From Crossaster papposus (taxonomy: Eukaryota; Echinodermata; Asteroidea; Velatida; Solasteridae), in assembly GCA_037893245.1 (NCBI GenBank), contig JBAIAA010000117.1, positions 1 to 64,000 on the forward strand: a stretch of DNA of 64,000 bases, in the 5' to 3' direction. How positions within the stretch are numbered: the stretch's first letter is position 1; each line of letters opens with the position of its first letter. The position numbers and the translations under genes are program-made. Shown here in pieces: positions 36,377 through 49,131 of the stretch. The notes under the pieces were generated by a model. The model worked only from the letters and a program-made list of their open reading frames with translations, ran no database searches and was not told the DNA's origin.

Positions 36377-38520
36377 TTAGCCTAACAAACACTTTTCGGT
36401 TTTTTTCACCGCCAGAACACCAAATGGACATCCAACGCTCCCAAATGTTGTATAGTGCTCAATGAGCCTAACAAACACTTTTCGGTTTTTTTTCACCGTC
36501 AGAACACAAAATAGACTTCCAACGCTCCCAAATGGTCTATAGAGCTCATTTAGCCTAACAAACACTTTTCGGGTTTTGTTCACCATCAGAACACGAAATG
36601 GACTTCCAACGCTCCCAAATGGTCTATAGCGCTCAATGAGCCTAACAAACACTTTTCGGTTTTTTTTCACCGTCAGAACACCAAATGGACTTCCAACACT
36701 CCCAAACGGTCTATAGGCCTCAATGAGCCTAACAAACACTTTTCAAGTTTTTTCACCGTCAGAACACAAAATAGACTTCCAACGCTCCCAAATGGTCTAT
36801 AGAGCTCATTTAGCCTAACAAACCCTTTTCGGTTTTTTTTCACCATCAGAACACGAAATGGACTTCCAATACTCCCAAATGGTCTATAGAGCTCATTGAG
36901 CCTAACAAACACTTTTCGGTTTTTTTCACCATCAGAACACGAAATGGACTTCCAATACTCCCAAATGGTCGATAGCGCTCAATAAGCGTAACAAACACTT
37001 TTCGGTTTTTCTCACCGTCAGAACACCAAATGGACATCAAACGCTCCCAAATGTTCTATAATGCTCATTGAGCCTAACAAACACTTTTCGGGTTTTGTTC
37101 ACCATCAGCTATAGGCCTCAATGAGCCTAACAAACACTTTTCGGGTTTTTTCACCCTCAGAACACAAAATTGACTTCCAACACTCCCAAATGGTCTATAG
37201 GCCTCAATGAGCCTAACAAACACTTTTCGGGTTTTCTTCACCGTCAAAACACGAAATGGACTTTCAACACTCCCAAATGGTCTATAGCGCTCAATAAGCC
37301 TAACAAACACTTTTCGGGTTTTTCCACCTTCAGAACACAAAATAGACTTCCAACGCTCACAAATGGTCTATAGGCCTCAATGAGCCTAACAAACACTTTT
37401 CGGGTTTTTTCACTGTCAGAACACAAAATAGACTTCCAACGCTCCCAAATGGTCTATAGAGCTCATTTAGCCTAACAAACACTTTTCGGTTTTTTTCACC
37501 GCCAGAACACCAAATGGACATCCAACGCTCCCAAATGTTGTATAGTGCTCAATGAGCCTAACAAACACTTTTCGGGTTTTTTCACCGTCAGAACACATAA
37601 TAGACTTCCAACGCTCCTAAATGGTCTATAGAGCTCATTTAGCCTAACAAACACTTTTCGGGTTTTGTTCACCATCAGAACACGAAATGGACTTCCAACG
37701 CTCCCAAATGGTAGCGCTCAATGAGCCTAACAAACACTTTTCGGTTTTTTTCACCATCAGCTATAGGCCTCAATGAGCCTAACAAACACTTTTCGGGTTT
37801 TTTCACCGTCAGAACACAAAATAGACTTCCAACGCTCCCAAATGGTCTATAGAGCTCATTCAGCCTAACAAACACTTTTCGGTTTTTTTCACCGCCAGAA
37901 CACCAAATGGACATCCAACGCTCCCAAATGTTGTATAGTGCTCAATGAGCCTAACAAACACTTTTCGGGTTTTTTCACCGTCAGAACACAAAATAGACTT
38001 CCAACGCTCCCAAATGGTCTATAGAGCTCATTTAGCCTAACAAACACTTTTCGGGTTTTGTTCACCATCAGAACACGAAATGGACTTCCAACGCTCCCAA
38101 ATGGTCTATAGCGCTCAATGAGCCTAACAAACACTTTTCGGTTTTTTTCACCATCAGCTATAGGCCTCAATGAGCCTAACAAACACTTTTCGGGTTTTTT
38201 CACCGTCGGAACACAAAATAGACTTCCAACGCTCCTAAATGGTCTATAGAGCTCATTTAGCCTAACAAACACTTTTCGGGTTTTGTTCACCATCAGAACA
38301 CGAAATGGACTTTCAACACTCCCAAATGGTCTATAGCGCTTAATAAGCCTAACAAACACTTTTCGGGTTTTTTCACCGTCAGAACACGAAATGGACTTCC
38401 AATACTCCCAAATGGTCGATAGCGCTCAATAAGCGTAACAAACACTTTTCGGTTTTTCTCACCGTCAGAACACCAAATGGACATCCAACGCTCCCAAATG
38501 TTCTATAATGCTCAATGAGC
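36377..38520 (+). repeat. Right-family block, copied again at 52.2 kb (offset 15,814)
   Basis: Landmarks at 36,377, 36,673, 36,846, 37,074, 37,170, 37,675 and 37,889 recur at 52,191, 52,487, 52,660, 52,888, 52,984, 53,489 and 53,703, a constant 15,814 bp. Shared private changes include GACATCAAACGC (near 37,031 and 52,850) and ACACATAATAG (near 37,595 and 53,409). This shows that blocks about 2 kb long are copied over distances of more than 15 kb. Confidence 0.86.
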
Positions 38521-40523
38521 CTAACAAACACTTTTCGGGTTTTGTTCACCATCAGCTATAGGCCTCAATGAGCCTAACAAACACTTTTCGGGTTTTTTCA
38601 CCCTCAGAACACAAAATTGACTTCCAACACTCCCAAATGGTCTATAGGCCTCAATGAGCCTAACAAACACTTTTCGGGTTTTCTTCACCGTCAAAACACG
38701 AAATGGACTTTCAACACTCCCAAATGGTCTATAGCGCTCAATAAGCCTAACAAACACTTTTCGGGTTTTTCCACCTTCAGAACACAAAATAGACTTCCAA
38801 CGCTCACAAATGGTCTATAGGCCTCAATGAGCCTAACAAACACTTTTCGGTTTTTTTCACCGTCAGAACACAAAATAGACTTCCAACGCTCCCAAATGGT
38901 CTATAGAGCTCATTTAGCCTAACAAACACTTTTCGGTTTTTTTTCACCGCCAGAACACCAAATGGACATCCAACGCTCCCAAATGTTGTATAGTGCTCAA
39001 TGAGCCTAACAAACACTTTTCGGGTTTTTTCACCGTCAGAACACAAAATAGACTTCCAACGCTCCCAAATGGTCTATAGAGCTCATTTAGCCTAACAAAC
39101 ACTTTTCGGGTTTTGTTCACCATCAGAACACGAAATGGACTTCCAACGCTCCCAAATGGTCTATAGCGCTCAATGAGCCTAACAAACACTTTTCGGTTTT
39201 TTTCACCATCAGCTATAGGCCTCAATGAGCCTAACAAACACTTTTCGGGTTTTTTCACCGTCGGAACACAAAATAGACTTCCAACGCTCCTAAATGGTCT
39301 ATAGAGCTCATTTAGCCTAACAAACACTTTTCGGGTTTTGTTCACCATCAGAACACGAAATGGACTTTCAACACTCCCAAATGGTCTATAGCGCTTAATA
39401 AGCCTAACAAACACTTTTCGGTTTTTTTCACCGTCAGAACACAAATTAGACTTCCAACGCTCCCAAATGGTCTATAGCGCTCATTTAGCCTAACAAACAC
39501 TTTTCGGTTTTTTTTTCACAGTCAGAACACCAAATGGACTTCCAACACTCCCAAACGGTCTATAGGCCTCAATGAGCCTAACAAACACTTTTCAAGTTTT
39601 TTCACCGTCAGAACACAAAATAGACTTCCAACGCTCCCAAATGGTCTATAGAGCTCATTTAGCCTAACAAACCCTTTTCGGGTTTTTTTCACCATCAGAA
39701 CACGAAATGGACTTCCAATACTCCCAAATGGTCTATAGAGCTCATTGAGCCTAACAAACACTTTTCGGTTTTTTTCACCATCAGAACACGAAATGGACTT
39801 CCAATACTCCCAAATGGTCGATAGCGCTCAATAAGCGTAACAAACACTTTTCGGTTTTTCTCACCGTCAGAACACCAAATGGACATCCAACGCTCCCAAA
39901 TGTTCTATAATGCTCAATGAGCCTAACAAACACTTTTCGGGTTTTGTTCACCATCAGCTGTAGGCCTCAATGAGCCTAACAAACACTTTTCGGGTTTTTT
40001 CACCCTCAGAACACAAAATTGACTTCCAACACTCCCAAATGGTCTATAGGCCTCAATGAGCCTAACAAACACTTTTCGGGTTTTCTTCACCGTCAAAACA
40101 CGAAATGGACTTTCAACACTCCCAAATGGTCTATAGCGCTCAATAAGCCTAACAAACACTTTTCGGGTTTTTCCACCTTCAGAACACAAAATAGACTTCC
40201 AACGCTCACAAATGGTCTATAGGCCTCAATGAGCCTAACAAACACTTTTCGGTTTTTTTCACCGTCAGAACACAAAATAGACTTCCAACGCTCCCAAATG
40301 GTCTATAGAGCTCATTTAGCCTAACAAACACTTTTCGGTTTTTTTCACCGCCAGAACACCAAATGGACATCCAACGCTCCCAAATGTTGTATAGTGCTCA
40401 ATGAGCCTAACAAACACTTTTCGGTTTTTTTCACCGTCAGAACACAAAATAGACTTCCAACGCTCCTAAATGGTCTATAGAGCTCATTTAGCCTAACAAA
40501 CACTTTTCGGGTTTTGTTCACCA
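37074..40523 (+). repeat. Tandem ~1.4-kb higher-order units (1,447 and 1,402 bp)
   Basis: The group E-T-H-F-I-K recurs at 37,074, 38,521 and 39,923, with spacings of 1,447 and 1,402 bp. Landmarks at 37,675 and 40,524 are 2,849 bp apart, the sum of the two. The units differ in one or two monomers at the D/D'/G positions. The truncated unit near 39,956 carries CAGCTGTAGG instead of CAGCTATAGG. A longer T-run of nine bases is present near 39,510. Confidence 0.82.
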
Positions 40524-42877
40524 TCAGAACACGAAATGGACTTCCAACGCTCCCAAATGGTAGCGCTCAATGAGCCTAACAAACACTTTTCGGTTTTTTT
40601 CACCATCAGCTATAGGCCTCAATGAGCCTAACAAACACTTTTCGGGTTTTTTCACCGTCAGAACACAAAATAGACTTCCAACGCTCCCAAATGGTCTATA
40701 GAGCTCATTTAGCCTAACAAACACTTTTCGGTTTTTTTCACCGCCAGAACACCAAATGGACATCCAACGCTCCCAAATGTTGTATAGTGCTCAATGAGCC
40801 TAACAAACACTTTTCGGTTTTTTTCACCGTCAGAACACAAAATAGACTTCCAACGCTCCCAAATGGTCTATAGAGCTCATTTAGCCTAACAAACACTTTT
40901 CGGGTTTTGTTCACCATCAGAACACGAAATGGACTTCCAATACTCCCAAATGGTCGATAGCGCTCAATAAGCGTAACAAACACTTTTCGGTTTTTCTCAC
41001 CGTCAGAACACCAAATGGACATCCAACGCTCCCAAATGTTCTATAGTGCTCAATGAGCCTAACAAACACTTTTCGGGTTTTGTTCACCATCAGCTATAGG
41101 CCTCAATGAGCCTAACAAACACTTTTCGGGTTTTTTCACCGTCAGAACACAAAATTGACTTCCAACACTCCCAAATGGTCTATAGGCCTCAATGAGCCTA
41201 ACAAACACTTTTCGGGTTTTCTTCACCGTCAAAACACGAAATGGACTTTCAACACTCCCAAATGGTCTATAGCGCTCAATAAACCTAACAAACACTTTTC
41301 GAGTTTTTCCACCTTCAGAACACAAAATAGACTTCCAACGCTCCCAAATGGTCTATAGGCCTCAATGAGCCTAACAAACACTTTTCGGGTTTTTTCACCG
41401 TCAGAACACAAAATAGACTTCCAACGCTCCCAAATGGTCTATAGAGCTCATTTAGCCTAACAAACACTTTTCGGTTTTTTTCACCGCCAGAACACCAAAT
41501 GGACATCCAACGCTCCCAAATGTTGTATAGTGCTCAATGAGCCTAACAAACACTTTTCGGGTTTTTTCACCGTCAGAACACAAAATAGACTTCCAAAGCT
41601 CCCAAATGGTCTATAGAGCTCATTTAGCCTAACAAACACTTTTCGGGTTTTGTTCACCATCAGAACACGAAATGGACTTCCAATACTCCCAAATGGTCGA
41701 TAGCGCTCAATAAGCGTAACAAACACTTTTCGGTTTTTCTCACCGTCAGAACACCAAATGGACTTCCAACGCTCCCAAATGGTCTATAGCGCTCATTTAG
41801 CCTAACAAACACTTTTCGGGTTTTTTTCACCGTCAGAACACCAAATGGACTTCCAACACTCCCAAACGGTCTATAGGCCTTAATGAGCCTAACAAACACT
41901 TTTCAAGTTTTTTCACCGTCAGAACACAAAATAGACTTCCAACGCTCCCAAATGGTCTATAGAGCTCATTTAGCCTAACAAACCCTTTTCGGTTTTTTTT
42001 CACCATCAGAACACGAAATGGACTTCCAATACTCCCAAATGGTCTATAGAGCTCATTGAGCCTAACAAACACTTTTCGGTTTTTTTCACCATCAGAACAC
42101 GAAATGGACTTCCAATACTCCCAAATGGTCGATAGCGCTCAATAAGCGTAACAAACACTTTTCGGTTTTTCTCACCGTCAGAACACCAAATGGACATCCA
42201 ACGCTCCCAAATGTTCTATAATGCTCAATGAGCCTAACAAACACTTTTCGGGTTTTGTTCACCATCAGCTATAGGCCTCAATGAGCCTAACAAACACTTT
42301 TCGGGTTTTTTCACCCTCAGAACACAAAATTGACTTCCAACACTCCCAAATGGTCTATAGGCCTCAATGAGCCTAACAAACACTTTTCGGGTTTTCTTCA
42401 CCGTCAAAACACGAAATGGACTTTCAACACTCCCAAATGGTCTATAGCGCTCAATAAGCCTAACAAACACTTTTCGGGTTTTTCCACCTTCAGAACACAA
42501 AATAGACTTCCAACGCTCACAAATGGTCTATAGGCCTCAATGAGCCTAACAAACACTTTTCGGGTTTTTTCACCGTCAGAACACAAAATAGACTTCCAAC
42601 GCTCCCAAATGGTCTATAGAGCTCATTTAGCCTAACAAACACTTTTCGTTTTTTTACCGCCAGAACACCAAATGGACATCCAACGCTCCCAAATGTTGTA
42701 TAGTGCTCAATGAGCCTAACAAACACTTTTCGGTTTTTTTCACCATCAGCTATAGGCCTCAATGAGCCTAACAAACACTTTTCGGGTTTTTTCACCGTCA
42801 GAACACAAAATAGACTTCCAACGCTCTCAAATGGTCTATAGAGCTCATTTAGCCTAACAAACACTTTTCGGTTTTTT
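40524..42877 (+). repeat. Mosaic block with a copy of 36.7-37.4 kb (offset 5,160)
   Basis: The left part is A-B-A-D-E-T-H-F-I, as in the 21.6- and 30.3-kb blocks. From 41,833 to about 42,586 it matches 36,673-37,426 at offset 5,160 (also 42,006, 42,234 and 42,330). Private changes include AATAAACC near 41,278 and GGCCTTAATG near 41,876. The B monomer at 42,657 follows a shortened A monomer of 84 bp ending CGTTTTTTTA. Confidence 0.8.
42573..42656 (+). repeat. 84-bp A monomer variant with shortened 3' junction
   Basis: The monomer ends CGTTTTTTTACCGCC where other A monomers read CGGTTTTTTTCACCGCC, a loss of two bases including the C of the CACC motif. The variant is present near 42,648, 49,262, 55,919, 57,966 and 60,831 and nowhere in the left 42 kb that I could see. 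It is a marker of the right-hand repeat family. Confidence 0.85.
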
Positions 42878-45800
42878 TCACCGCCAGAACACCAAATGGA
42901 CATCCAACGCTCCCAAATATTGTATAGTGCTCAATGAGCCTAACAAACACTTTTCGGTTTTTTTCACCGTCAGAACACAAAATAGACTTCCAACGCTCCC
43001 AAATGGTCTATAGAGCTCATTTAGCCTAACAAACACTTTTCGGTTTTTTTCACCGCCAGAACACCAAATGGACATCCAACGCTCCCGAATGTTGTATAGT
43101 GCTCAATGAGCCTAACAAACACTTTTCGGGTTTTTTCATCGTCAGAACACAAAATAGACTTCCAACGCTCCCAAATGGTCTATAGAGCTCATTTAGCCTA
43201 ACAAACACTTTTCGGGTTTTGTTCACCATCAGAACACGAAATGGACTTCCAATACTCCCAAATGGTCGATAGCGCTCAATAAGCGTAACAAACACTTTTC
43301 GGTTTTTCTCACCGTCAGAACACCAAATGGACATCCAACGCTCCCAAATGTTCTATAGTGCTCAATGAGCCTAACAAACACTTTTCGGTTTTTTTCACCA
43401 TCAGAACACAAAATAGACTTCCAACGCTCCCAAATGGTATATAGAGCTCATTTAGCCTAACAAACACTTTTCGGGTTTTGTTCACCATCAGAACACGAAA
43501 TGGACTTCCAATACTCCCAAATGGTCGATAGCGCTCAATAAGCGTAACAAACACTTTTCGGTTTTTTCTCACCGTCAGAACACCAAATGGACATCCAACG
43601 CTCCCAAATGTTCTATAGTGCTCAATGAGCCTAACAAACACTTTTCGGGTTTTGTTCACCATCAGCTATAGGCCTCAATGAGCCTAACAAACACTTTTCG
43701 GGTTTTCTTCACCGTCAAAACACGAAATGGACTTTCAACACTCCCAAATGGTCTATAGCGCTCAATGAGCCTAACAAACACTTTTCGGGTTTTTTCACCG
43801 TCAGAACACAAAATTGACTTCCAACACTCCCAAATGGTCTATAGGCCTCAATGAGCCTAACAAACACTTTTCGGGTTTTCTTCACCGTCAACACACGAAA
43901 TGGACTTTCAACACTCCCAAATGGTCTATAGCGCTCAATAAGCCTAACAAACACTTTTCGAGTTTTTCCACCTTCAGAACACAAAATAGACTTCCAACGC
44001 TCCCAAATGGTCTATAGGCCTCAATGAGCCTAACAAACACTTTTCGGGTTTTTTCACCGTCAGAACACAAAATAGACTTCCAACGCTCCCAAATGGTCTA
44101 TAGAGCTCATTTAGCCTAACAAACACTTTTCGGTTTTTTTCACCGCCAGAACACCAAATGGACATCCAACGCTCCCAAATGTTGTATAGTGCTCAATGAG
44201 CCTAACAAACACTTTTCGGGTTTTTTCACCGTCAGAACACAAAATAGACTTCCAAAGCTCCCAAATGGTCTATAGAGCTCATTTAGCCTAACAAACACTT
44301 TTCGGGTTTTGTTCACCATCAGAACACGAAATGGACTTCCAACGCTCCCAAATGGTCTATAGCGCTCAATGAGCCTAACAAACACTTTTTGGGTTTTTTC
44401 ACCGTCAGAACACAAAATAGACTTCCAACGCTCCCAAATGGTCTATAGAGCTCATTTAGCCTAACAAACACTTTTCGGTTTTTTTCACCGCCAGAACACC
44501 AAATGGACATCCAACGCTCCCAAATGTTGTATAGTGCTCAATGAGCCTAACAAACACTTTTCGGGTTTTTTCACCGTCAGAACACAAAATAGACTTCCAA
44601 CGCTCCCAAATGGTCTATAGAGCTCATTTAGCCTAACAAACACTTTTCGGGTTTTGTTCACCATCAGAACACGAAATGGACTTCCAATACTCCCAAATGG
44701 TCGATAGCGCTCAATAAGCGTAACAAACACTTTTCGGTTTTTCTCACCGTCAGAACACCAAATGGACTTCCAACGCTCCCAAATGGTCTATAGCGCTCAT
44801 TTAGCCTAACAAACACTTTTCGGGTTTTTTTCACCGTCAGAACACCAAATGGACTTCCAACACTCCCAAACGGTCTATAGGCCTCAATGAGCCTAACAAA
44901 CACTTTTCAAGTTTTTTCACCGTCAGAACACAAAATAGACTTCCAACGCTTCCAAATGGTCTATAGAGCTCATTGAGCCTAACAAACACTTTTCGGTTTT
45001 TTTCACCATCAGAACACGAAATGGACTTCCAATACTCCCAAATGGTCGATAGCGCTCAATAAGCGTAACAAACACTTTTCGGTTTTTCTCACCGTCAGAA
45101 CACCAAATGGACATCCAACGCTCCCAAATGTTCTATAGTGCTCAATGAGCCTAACAAACACTTTTCGGTTTTTTTCACCGTCAGAACACAAAATTGACTT
45201 CCAACGCTCCCAAATGGTCTATAGAGCTCATTTAGCCTAACAAACACTTTTCGGGTTTTGTTCACCATCAGAACACGAAATGGACTTCCAACGCTCCCAA
45301 ATGGTCTATAGCGCTCAATGAGCCTAACAAACACTTTTCGGTTTTTTTTCACCGTCAGAACACCAAATGGACTTCCAACACTCCCAAACGGTCTATAGGC
45401 CTCAATGAGCCTAACAAACCCTTTTCGGTTTTTTTTCACCGTCAGAACACAAAATAGACTTCCAATACTCCCAAATGGTCTATAGAGCTCATTGAGCCTA
45501 ACAAACACTTTTCGGTTTTTTTCACCATCAGAACACGAAATGGACTTCCAATACTCCCAAATGGTCGATAGCGCTCAATAAGCGTAACAAACACTTTTCG
45601 GTTTTTCTCACCGTCAGAACACCAAATGGACATCAAACGCTCCCAAATGTTCTATAATGCTCATTGAGCCTAACAAACACTTTTCGGGTTTTGTTCACCA
45701 TCAGCTATAGGCCTCAATGAGCCTAACAAACACTTTTCGGGTTTTTTCACCCTCAGAACACAAAATTGACTTCCAACACTCCCAAATGGTCTATAGGCCT

Positions 45801-46057
45801 CAATGAGCCTAACAAACACTTTTCGGGTTTTCTTCACCGTCAAAACACGAAATGGACTTTCAACACTCCCAAATGGTCTATAGCGCTCAATGAGCCTAAC
45901 AAACACTTTTCGGGTTTTTTCACCATCAGCTATAGGCCTCAATGAGCCTAACAAACACTTTTCGGGTTTTTTCACCGTCAGAACACAAAATAGACTTCCA
46001 ACGCTCTCAAATGGTCTATAGAGCTCATTTAGCCTAACAAACACTTTTCGTTTTTTT
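42878..46057 (+). repeat. ~3,180-bp higher-order unit, copy 1 (right family)
   Basis: Landmarks at 42,878, 43,050, 43,229, 43,715, 44,319, 44,664, 44,923 and 45,442 recur 3,179-3,180 bp downstream. The unit is marked by private variants: CAAATATTG near 42,916, CTCCCGAATG near 43,082, TTTCATCGTC near 43,137, and AATGGTATATAG near 43,433. It includes the A-B-A'-C module and a D'-D-E run. About 36-37 monomers fit in the unit. Confidence 0.87.
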
Positions 46058-49000
46058 TCACCGCCAGAACACCAAATGGACATCCAACGCTCCCAAATAT
46101 TGTATAGTGCTCAATGAGCCTAACAAACACTTTTCGGTTTTTTTCACCGTCAGAACACAAAATAGACTTCCAACGCTCCCAAATGGTCTATAGAGCTCAT
46201 TTAGCCTAACAAACACTTTTCGGTTTTTTTCACCGCCAGAACACCAAATGGACATCCAACGCTCCCGAATGTTGTATAGTGCTCAATGAGCCTAACAAAC
46301 ACTTTTCGGGTTTTTTCATCGTCAGAACACAAAATAGACTTCCAACGCTCCCAAATGGTCTATAGAGCTCATTTAGCCTAACAAACACTTTTCGGGTTTT
46401 GTTCACCATCAGAACACGAAATGGACTTCCAATACTCCCAAATGGTCGATAGCGCTCAATAAGCGTAACAAACACTTTTCGGTTTTTCTCACCGTCAGAA
46501 CACCAAATGGACATCCAACGCTCCCAAATGTTCTATAGTGCTCAATGAGCCTAACAAACACTTTTCGTTTTTTTTCACCATCAGAACACAAAATAGACTT
46601 CCAACGCTCCCAAATGGTATATAGAGCTCATTTAGCCTAACAAACACTTTTCGGGTTTTGTTCACCATCAGAACACGAAATGGACTTCCAATACTCCCAA
46701 ATGGTCGATAGCGCTCAATAAGCGTAACAAACACTTTTCGGTTTTTCTCACCGTCAGAACACCAAATGGACATCCAACGCTCCCAAATGTTCTATAGTGC
46801 TCAATGAGCCTAACAAACACTTTTCGGGTTTTGTTCACCATCAGCTATAGGCCTCAATGAGCCTAACAAACACTTTTCGGGTTTTCTTCACCGTCAAAAC
46901 ACGAAATGGACTTTCAACACTCCCAAATGGTCTATAGCGCTCAATGAGCCTAACAAACACTTTTCGGGTTTTTTCACCGTCAGAACACAAAATTGACTTC
47001 CAACACTCCCAAATGGTCTATAGGCCTCAATGAGCCTAACAAACACTTTTCGGGTTTTCTTCACCGTCAACACACGAAATGGACTTTCAACACTCCCAAA
47101 TGGTCTATAGCGCTCAATAAGCCTAACAAACACTTTTCGAGTTTTTCCACCTTCAGAACACAAAATAGACTTCCAACGCTCCCAAATGGTCTATAGGCCT
47201 CAATGAGCCTAACAAACACTTTTCGGTTTTTTTCACCGTCAGAACACAAAATAGACTTCCAACGCTCCCAAATGGTCTATAGAGCTCATTTAGCCTAACA
47301 AACACTTTTCGGTTTTTTTCACCGCCAGAACACCAAATGGACATCCAACGCTCCCAAATGTTGTATAGTGCTCAATGAGCCTAACAAACACTTTTCGGGT
47401 TTTTTCACCGTCAGAACACAAAATAGACTTCCAAAGCTCCCAAATGGTCTATAGAGCTCATTTAGCCTAACAAACACTTTTCGGGTTTTGTTCACCATCA
47501 GAACACGAAATGGACTTCCAACGCTCCCAAATGGTCTATAGCGCTCAATGAGCCTAACAAACACTTTTTGGGTTTTTTCACCGTCAGAACACAAAATAGA
47601 CTTCCAACGCTCCCAAATGGTCTATAGAGCTCATTTAGCCTAACAAACACTTTTCGGTTTTTTTCACCGCCAGAACACCAAATGGACATCCAACGCTCCC
47701 AAATGTTGTATAGTGCTCAATGAGCCTAACAAACACTTTTCGGTTTTTTTCACCGTCAGAACACAAAATAGACTTCCAACGCTCCCAAATGGTCTATAGA
47801 GCTCATTTAGCCTAACAAACACTTTTCGGGTTTTGTTCACCATCAGAACACGAAATGGACTTCCAATACTCCCAAATGGTCGATAGCGCTCAATAAGCGT
47901 AACAAACACTTTTCGGTTTTTCTCACCGTCAGAACACCAAATGGACTTCCAACGCTCCCAAATGGTCTATAGCGCTCATTTAGCCTAACAAACACTTTTC
48001 GGGTTTTTTTCACCGTCAGAACACCAAATGGACTTCCAACACTCCCAAACGGTCTATAGGCCTCAATGAGCCTAACAAACACTTTTCAAGTTTTTTCACC
48101 GTCAGAACACAAAATAGACTTCCAACGCTTCCAAATGGTCTATAGAGCTCATTGAGCCTAACAAACACTTTTCGGTTTTTTTCACCATCAGAACACGAAA
48201 TGGACTTCCAATACTCCCAAATGGTCGATAGCGCTCAATAAGCGTAACAAACACTTTTCGGTTTTTCTCACCGTCAGAACACCAAATGGACATCCAACGC
48301 TCCCAAATGTTCTATAGTGCTCAATGAGCCTAACAAACACTTTTCGGTTTTTTTCACCGTCAGAACACAAAATTGACTTCCAACGCTCCCAAATGGTCTA
48401 TAGAGCTCATTTAGCCTAACAAACACTTTTCGGGTTTTGTTCACCATCAGAACACGAAATGGACTTCCAACGCTCCCAAATGGTCTATAGCGCTCAATGA
48501 GCCTAACAAACACTTTTCGGGTTTTTTTCACCGTCAGAACACCAAATGGACTTCCAACACTCCCAAACGGTCTATAGGCCTCAATGAGCCTAACAAACCC
48601 TTTTCGGTTTTTTTTCACCGTCAGAACACAAAATAGACTTCCAATACTCCCAAATGGTCTATAGAGCTCATTGAGCCTAACAAACACTTTTCGGTTTTTT
48701 TCACCATCAGAACACGAAATGGACTTCCAATACTCCCAAATGGTCGATAGCGCTCAATAAGCGTAACAAACACTTTTCGGTTTTTCTCACCGTCAGAACA
48801 CCAAATGGACATCAAACGCTCCCAAATGTTCTATAATGCTCATTGAGCCTAACAAACACTTTTCGGGTTTTGTTCACCATCAGCTATAGGCCTCAATGAG
48901 CCTAACAAACACTTTTCGGGTTTTTTCACCCTCAGAACACAAAATTGACTTCCAACACTCCCAAATGGTCTATAGGCCTCAATGAGCCTAACAAACACTT

Positions 49001-49131
49001 TTCGGGTTTTCTTCACCGTCAAAACACGAAATGGACTTTCAACACTCCCAAATGGTCTATAGCGCTCAATAAGCCTAACAAACACTTTTCGGGTTTTTCC
49101 ACCTTCAGAACACAAAATAGACTTCCAACGC
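46058..49131 (+). repeat. ~3,180-bp higher-order unit, copy 2
   Basis: This repeats the previous unit with the same private markers (CAAATATTG near 46,096, TTTCATCGTC near 46,317, AATGGTATATAG near 46,613). The spacing to the next round is longer, 3,435 bp at its start and 3,521 bp from 46,409 on, because F-I-K, a shortened A and a B are present between 48.9 and 49.4 kb that were absent near 45.9 kb. Differences between copies often fall at the G-run/T-run boundary. Confidence 0.85.
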
